Source: Bacteroidales bacterium | Lineage (GTDB): Bacteria; Bacteroidota; Bacteroidia; Bacteroidales; UBA932 | DNA: 64,000 nucleotides | Direction: 5' to 3' | NCBI GenBank assembly: GCA_017631875.1 | Contig: JAGBSL010000006.1 | Location: 1 to 64,000, forward strand | In this document: in pieces, positions 59,838-64,000 of the stretch | Position numbering within the stretch: position 1 is the stretch's first letter | How the letters are laid out: every line of letters starts with the position of its first letter | Position numbers and translations under genes: made by a program | The notes under the pieces: generated by a model | The model's input: the letters and a program-made list of their open reading frames with translations, nothing else | Told to the model about the DNA's origin: nothing | The model's database searches: none

Positions 59838-60701
59838 CTATCGGAGGATGAGTTCTGTAGTGCCCAGAAGTGAAGCTGCTGTATATGCCTCGATGGTATA
59901 CACACCCTTGACATATCCTGCGATACCGTTAAGATAGATACCCATCTCGACCTCCGATCCCTGGTAGTCGACCTCACGGGAAGCAGAGCATACCATCGGC
60001 TCGCCATTATACTGGAATGTCTTCTGAGTGTCGTTCACCAAAAGGATTCCATCAGGATCCTTGACTCTGATATACACTGTGACAGGACCTCTTTCGGCAA
60101 GGTCATTCTCGCCAAGACTGAGGGTAGTGAGCAGATAAGTGACCCTGCTGCTTCTGTCGGTAACCTTATCGGAAGCATTATATGCCTCTGTCTTGAGATT
60201 ATAAGCCTTAAGCACTGCACCGGTAGCGACACGGCCGCTAAGGTCTTCCACCTCCCTTGACAGTTCTTCTGTCCTTCTCTTGCTCTCGGCAGCCTGACGG
60301 CGTGCCTCTGCAGCGTCAGCTGTGAGCTTCTGATTGAGCTTGTTGAGCGAGTCGATCTGCACGACATAGTTCCTCATGATGCTTCTGAGGGTACCGAGCT
60401 CCTTCTCGTACTGACGGATCTTGCTGCGGTTTGTTGCCTCTGTCTTCTGCATCTTCTCAATAAGAAGCTGCACCTCGATACGTGAGGAGTCAAGCTGAAG
60501 GTTTATGTCATCATATTCTGACGACAATGTCTCGTAATCATTCTGAAGGGCAATCATCTGGGCAGTGAGATCCTCCTTTTCAAGAGTAAGTTCCTTAACC
60601 AATGATGATTTCTGATACCAGATGTATGCAAGGACGCCACCCAGCACTACGACTGCGGCTATGAGCGCATACATGATCTTTTTTAATGTCTGATCTCCCA
60701 T
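59838..60701 (-). CDS. single-TM protein with long coiled coil
   Basis: 287 residues. One N-terminal membrane helix (IMYALIAAVVVLGGVLAYIW), then a ~130-residue coiled coil (SLVKELTLEKEDLTAQMI...REVEDLSGRV), then a beta-rich C-terminal domain (DRSSRVTYLLTTLSLGENDL ... VKGVYTIEAYTAASLLGTTE). I know similar Bacteroidetes proteins only as hypothetical envelope proteins. Topology suggests a periplasmic domain on a helical stalk. It starts ~12 nt after a predicted promoter and lies directly upstream of hemW. Confidence 0.68.
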   Translation of the reverse strand: MGDQTLKKIMYALIAAVVVLGGVLAYIWYQKSSLVKELTLEKEDLTAQMIALQNDYETLSSEYDDINLQLDSSRIEVQLLIEKMQKTEATNRSKIRQYEKELGTLRSIMRNYVVQIDSLNKLNQKLTADAAEARRQAAESKRRTEELSREVEDLSGRVATGAVLKAYNLKTEAYNASDKVTDRSSRVTYLLTTLSLGENDLAERGPVTVYIRVKDPDGILLVNDTQKTFQYNGEPMVCSASREVDYQGSEVEMGIYLNGIAGYVKGVYTIEAYTAASLLGTTELILR

Positions 60702-60719
60702 TTTTCTCTAATTTGTGGG

Positions 60720-60755
60720 CAAAGATAGCAAAATATCCTATTTTTCTTAACTTTG
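60720..60755. promoter_or_regulatory. divergent -7 boxes
   Basis: Minus-strand TATCTTTG (60727-60720) serves the coiled-coil gene starting at 60701. Plus-strand TAACTTTG (60748-60755) may serve the gene starting at 60840. Both fit TAnnTTTG; -33 elements are weak. Confidence 0.45.
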
Positions 60756-60770
60756 TCAAAGTCAGCGAGC

Positions 60771-60804
60771 AGATTGCCACGTCGCAAGCTCCTCGCAATG
60801 ACGT
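60771..60804. repeat. dispersed palindrome, family 1
   Basis: AGATTGCCACGTCGCAAGCT CCTCGCAATGACGT: arms AGATTGCCACG / CGCAATGACGT as in the aroC, aroDA and 12246 copies, here in the leader of the 60840 gene. Confidence 0.75.
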
Positions 60805-60839
60805 ATGGATAACAATAACAAAACCAAAAGGACAAAAGC

Positions 60840-61319
60840 ATGAAATATTTTATCAGAGCAGTCAAATACTTCTTCTACTTCGCCTTCCTGACGACAGCGA
60901 TCGTCCTGGTACTCGTGGCCACAGGCATGGCCAGCAGCGACATCAATGAACTTTTCGAAGGCGGATACAACGCCCTGTGGAAAATGGCCATCTTCTTTGC
61001 CATCGTGGGCGCAATCTACCCTAAGCTGGGCTTCATCTCACGCAAGATGTACATTCAGAAGGACAAGGACGAGATCCGTGATGCCGCCGTAGAATACATG
61101 AGCGAGCGTTCATACGGCTTCGAGAGCGAGACTCCCGACAGCATCACATTCCGCTACAGGGGCACCCTCGGAAGACTTACCAGAATGTATGAGGACAGGA
61201 TCGTCCTCACCCGCACCGAAGACGGCTACATCATGGAAGGCCTCCGAAAGGACGTAATGAAGCTTGCTACAGGATTAGAATACCGCCTTAATCCTACTTC
61301 TCCTCATTCAGCATCTTAG
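60840..61319 (+). CDS. uncharacterised protein with two N-terminal membrane helices
   Basis: 159 residues. Two hydrophobic helices lie at about 4-30 (VKYFFYFAFLTTAIVLVLVATG) and 44-65 (LWKMAIFFAIVGAIYPKLGF), followed by a ~90-residue soluble domain with RSYGFESETPDSITFRYRGT, probably cytoplasmic. No family recognised. The last 26 nt overlap convergently with the DUF3109 gene. Confidence 0.68.
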   Translation: MKYFIRAVKYFFYFAFLTTAIVLVLVATGMASSDINELFEGGYNALWKMAIFFAIVGAIYPKLGFISRKMYIQKDKDEIRDAAVEYMSERSYGFESETPDSITFRYRGTLGRLTRMYEDRIVLTRTEDGYIMEGLRKDVMKLATGLEYRLNPTSPHSAS

Positions 61320-61890
61320 CGGCTTCATCCAGAGCCTGGTAGAAGTCTTCACCGAAATACCTTTCTATAGGTTCGCGTAAAAACTGATATACGCGGACCT
61401 TATCTTTTTTACCCTTTGCAAATGCGTCCTGGCAGATGTGCCAGCGGTGCAGGTTGAGAGCTCTTGTGCCATTGCTGAGCTGGGTGATGCGGATAGGATA
61501 AAGCCAGCATGAGATAGGCTTGCGGAAGTCTCCCTTGCCCTGGAACCAGCAGCGCTCCATAGAGCAGAAGCAGTTTCCGTTCTCATCGAAGAGCGTATAT
61601 GCACACTCCTCACTACCAGGCACAAGCGGAGTCACCATGTCTCCGTCCATATCGATCTCATAGAAGCCCTTTGCCGCTACAGCAGCACGGCCTTCCTCGG
61701 ACATGATGGGCGAGAAGATATGATAGTTCTTCTCAATGGCCTCGGCCTCGCACTCCTCCATCGGAGCACCGCTGTCGCCGATTACACAGCAGCAGCCCTT
61801 GCACTTCTCATAGTCGCATGCAAAATACTCGGTAAGCACTTCCTCTGACACGAGGCAGTCGTCGATCTGGATGATTGTTCCGTGATACAT
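61294..61890 (-). CDS. DUF3109 family protein
   Basis: 198 residues with many cysteines arranged as in DUF3109/YkgJ-like proteins: EKCKGCCCVIGD near the N-terminus, SEECAYTLFDENGNCFCSMERC in the middle and KPISCWLYPIRI later, plus HRWHICQDA. The cysteine pattern suggests a metal or iron-sulfur site. The function in Bacteroidetes is not established. It lies 1 nt downstream of the M16 peptidase gene stop region and probably shares its transcript. Confidence 0.8.
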   Translation of the reverse strand: MYHGTIIQIDDCLVSEEVLTEYFACDYEKCKGCCCVIGDSGAPMEECEAEAIEKNYHIFSPIMSEEGRAAVAAKGFYEIDMDGDMVTPLVPGSEECAYTLFDENGNCFCSMERCWFQGKGDFRKPISCWLYPIRITQLSNGTRALNLHRWHICQDAFAKGKKDKVRVYQFLREPIERYFGEDFYQALDEAAKMLNEEK

Positions 61891-61891
61891 A

Positions 61892-64000
61892 TTATTCCTT
61901 ATTGATTATATATTCTATTTTACTTCCCATTTCCAGAAGATCAAGGATCTTCCTTACATCATTCTCCGTAACGGCGTCAATCTTGGCAGCATAGCCTGTG
62001 GTATAGTCCTTTCCGTCAAGATAACGCATCGCCATCGCCTGCAGCCAGTAGGGCGGCTCCTTCATCTGGACTGCATACTTATGCTTCATATAAGCCTTAC
62101 ATGCAGCGATATAATCAGCCTCCACGTCGCTACCCGACGCTCCGGCAACCGCACGCCTCAACTCTGACAACATATCCTGGGACATGTCTTCGCCACGTAT
62201 CATAAGCATCACGCTGAGCCTGTCCTCCGGATATATCATCCTGGCATGACGAAGCTGCACATCTACCCCGTAAGGTGCGAGAACATCCGACACGATATGC
62301 CTCATGACCATTGATGCCATCTCTGCTGCCATGTAATTCTCCGCCGTCATCGGAAGACGTGCAGAAAGGGCTACCATCATCATATCATATGGCCCGTCGA
62401 CATTGTAGGTCATACTTCCGGACACCGGCTGATACTGCACCACAGTCCTTCTTGAAAAGCCTTCCGTTGTACGGAAACCTCCCACATAAGGCAGGATAGC
62501 CTTCCTGAGGTCAGACTCATCCATATCTCCGACCAGCACAAGGACACCGTCATTCATCTTTGATGACATACGCGCAAACAGGCCTTCAGCCTTTGCGGCA
62601 AAATCCTCTGACACATTGCCTTCAGACTTATAGGGAGAATACTTATAATCCGGACACATCAGGCTATCGACGACAGTCCTCACGTCCGCAGGGGCATATT
62701 TCATACGAAGTTCCTCTGACTCAATGTAATACGCAATATCTTCGTCATTCCTGGAGCGTTCATTCGCCACGGCCAGAAGAGCCTTCATCAGCAAAGGAGC
62801 GTTGCCGTCACGGACCTCTCCGCTAATCATGATATTGGATAGATTCACCTTCTGGTTCATGGTTATACCGGAAAGCAGAAGAGTCCTCTTGAAGTCCCGG
62901 GCAGACATCCCTGAAATGTTGCACAGGTCAAGGTAATCCGACATGAACGCGCCTTCACCCTTGGCAAGGTCCGCCACATCGCCGTATCCTCCATTCATCG
63001 CAAGCATGTAATGGAGCTTTCCACCGGTCGGCATCTTCTTATATATGATCCTGAAACCATTGGAGAACGTCCATACGACACCACCCGAAAGCGGTTCCTT
63101 TTTTGAAGAGCGGAGCTTCACCACCGAGCCGGCAGACGGGAATGCCAATGTGTCCGACGCATTGAAGTATGGCTTCAAGGCATCTGAGCCGACATCCGAA
63201 GGCATATCTATCAGCGCTGAAGCTATGCCCGAGAATATCTGTTCCCTGCTTTGAGCGGAAATTGATTTCGACCTAAGAAAATCAAGTCTCTGAGCCGATG
63301 CCGCAAGAGGCGTATTCATCAGAAAGGCTCTGGTGCACATCTGGACATAAGCGGCATTTGTCCTGTCATAGCCGTATCTCCTTGAGTCCAGTCCACTGAA
63401 ATAAACATCTTCGGCCATTATAAGTTCATTTGCCGAGGCCCCGTATGCATCCACCGACGCGAGAGCCGACCTCAACGCGGCTTCCGCTTCAGTCACAGAT
63501 GTATCCCTTACAGTCACCTCGAACCTGAAAGTTTCGTCAGAGACCATTTCAAGGCTTCCCACGTGTCTGAAAACGACATCTGCCACAGGGATACGGCCCT
63601 CACGCAGAGCCTTCCGCACCCTCGAGCACACTATCGTGCCCATTTCATTGACAGTCTTTTCATACACTGCAGTCTGGACCGTATTCATCAACGACACCGG
63701 TGTGCGGGGAGCCCTCCAATGCGCCACTACGGTAGCAAGCCCCACCGCATCATCAGTCTGCACTTCAAACACCACCTCAGACTGCTTCTGAGACGACAGT
63801 ACCGTTCCAGGCACCGGATTGGATGCAGGAATCATATATGACATATAACGCAGCTTCCTCATCATCTCATCCGCCTTGAGGTCACCACATGCAATGACAG
63901 CAAGCCCCGAAGGAGTTGCAATAGACTCCACTTCGGTCATCAGACGTATGAGAATAGAATCCGTAACTGACTCGTTGGCTGCAGGAACATCACGCAGACT
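61892..64000 (-). CDS. M16 family peptidase (insulinase-like), 5' end beyond window
   Basis: The frame is open to the window edge, giving at least 702 residues. The visible part corresponds to later domains of an M16 metallopeptidase: FSNGFRIIYKKMPTGGKLHY resembles the start of a repeat M16 domain, followed by LVLVGDMDESDLRKAILPYVGGF and the C-terminal PPYWLQAMAMRYLDGKDYTTGY, which are typical for PqqL-like periplasmic M16 proteins. The catalytic HxxEH is not in the visible part and should lie upstream, beyond 64000. Probably an envelope protease; likely co-transcribed with DUF3109 gene. Confidence 0.82.
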   Translation of the reverse strand, partial: SLRDVPAANESVTDSILIRLMTEVESIATPSGLAVIACGDLKADEMMRKLRYMSYMIPASNPVPGTVLSSQKQSEVVFEVQTDDAVGLATVVAHWRAPRTPVSLMNTVQTAVYEKTVNEMGTIVCSRVRKALREGRIPVADVVFRHVGSLEMVSDETFRFEVTVRDTSVTEAEAALRSALASVDAYGASANELIMAEDVYFSGLDSRRYGYDRTNAAYVQMCTRAFLMNTPLAASAQRLDFLRSKSISAQSREQIFSGIASALIDMPSDVGSDALKPYFNASDTLAFPSAGSVVKLRSSKKEPLSGGVVWTFSNGFRIIYKKMPTGGKLHYMLAMNGGYGDVADLAKGEGAFMSDYLDLCNISGMSARDFKRTLLLSGITMNQKVNLSNIMISGEVRDGNAPLLMKALLAVANERSRNDEDIAYYIESEELRMKYAPADVRTVVDSLMCPDYKYSPYKSEGNVSEDFAAKAEGLFARMSSKMNDGVLVLVGDMDESDLRKAILPYVGGFRTTEGFSRRTVVQYQPVSGSMTYNVDGPYDMMMVALSARLPMTAENYMAAEMASMVMRHIVSDVLAPYGVDVQLRHARMIYPEDRLSVMLMIRGEDMSQDMLSELRRAVAGASGSDVEADYIAACKAYMKHKYAVQMKEPPYWLQAMAMRYLDGKDYTTGYAAKIDAVTENDVRKILDLLEMGSKIEYIINKE

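Overview
The window looks like a chromosomal contig of an uncultured gut-type Bacteroidales. The evidence is Bacteroidetes-type promoters (TTTG, about 19-20 nt, then TAnnTTTG) before many genes, SusD/fimbrillin-era style lipoproteins with short Cys-anchored signal peptides, DUF3109, PrsW, AAA_14/DUF4143 ATPases and Bacteroides-type mobilization genes. No species can be named from sequence alone.

Left core region (1-23.2 kb). After the 5' part of an AAA_14-type ATPase and a truncated integrase remnant come a small nucleotidase, a channel-like membrane protein with an unusual pore loop, a deacetylase/NPCBM-like secreted pair, an ECF-type sigma factor operon, a complete tripartite RND efflux operon, two paralogous Ig/FN3-like lipoproteins, an MscS-like channel and a shikimate operon (aroB, an aroD-aroA fusion, aroC). 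Short dispersed palindromes are scattered here. Two members of one family lie inside the reading frames of aroC and the aroD-aroA fusion and encode the same 12-residue peptide in both proteins.

Accessory island (about 23,199-48,552, 25.3 kb, clearly more AT-rich). It sits at the 3' end of a tRNA-Leu(CAA) gene, is bounded by a 15-bp direct repeat of the tRNA end, and carries its own tyrosine recombinase at the far right. It holds a mobilization block (MobC, MOBP relaxase, DnaC-like ATPase, HTH proteins) and several defence-like modules: a PD-(D/E)XK nuclease gene; a three-gene membrane protein/histidine kinase/receiver operon; a seven-gene operon DUF4007 - large P-loop ATPase - DndC-like PAPS reductase - PLD/SF2 helicase - small protein - Rad50/DndD-like ATPase - unknown protein; and a four-gene cassette DUF262 - HEPN RNase - STAS/GHKL ATPase - DUF4325 STAS-like protein. 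The last two are the best candidates for undescribed systems. The displaced terminator of the tRNA gene lies just outside the right repeat, which supports the boundary.

Right core region (48.6-64 kb). An array of small lipoprotein/secreted genes includes two paralogues with near-identical ends and diverged middles. Next are a truncated ATPase, a 37-residue peptide gene with a strong promoter preceding a large fimbrillin-like/metallophosphoesterase lipoprotein, then housekeeping genes: PrsW-type protease, Xaa-Pro aminopeptidase, HemW-like radical SAM protein, a coiled-coil membrane protein, DUF3109 and an M16 peptidase running off the window end.
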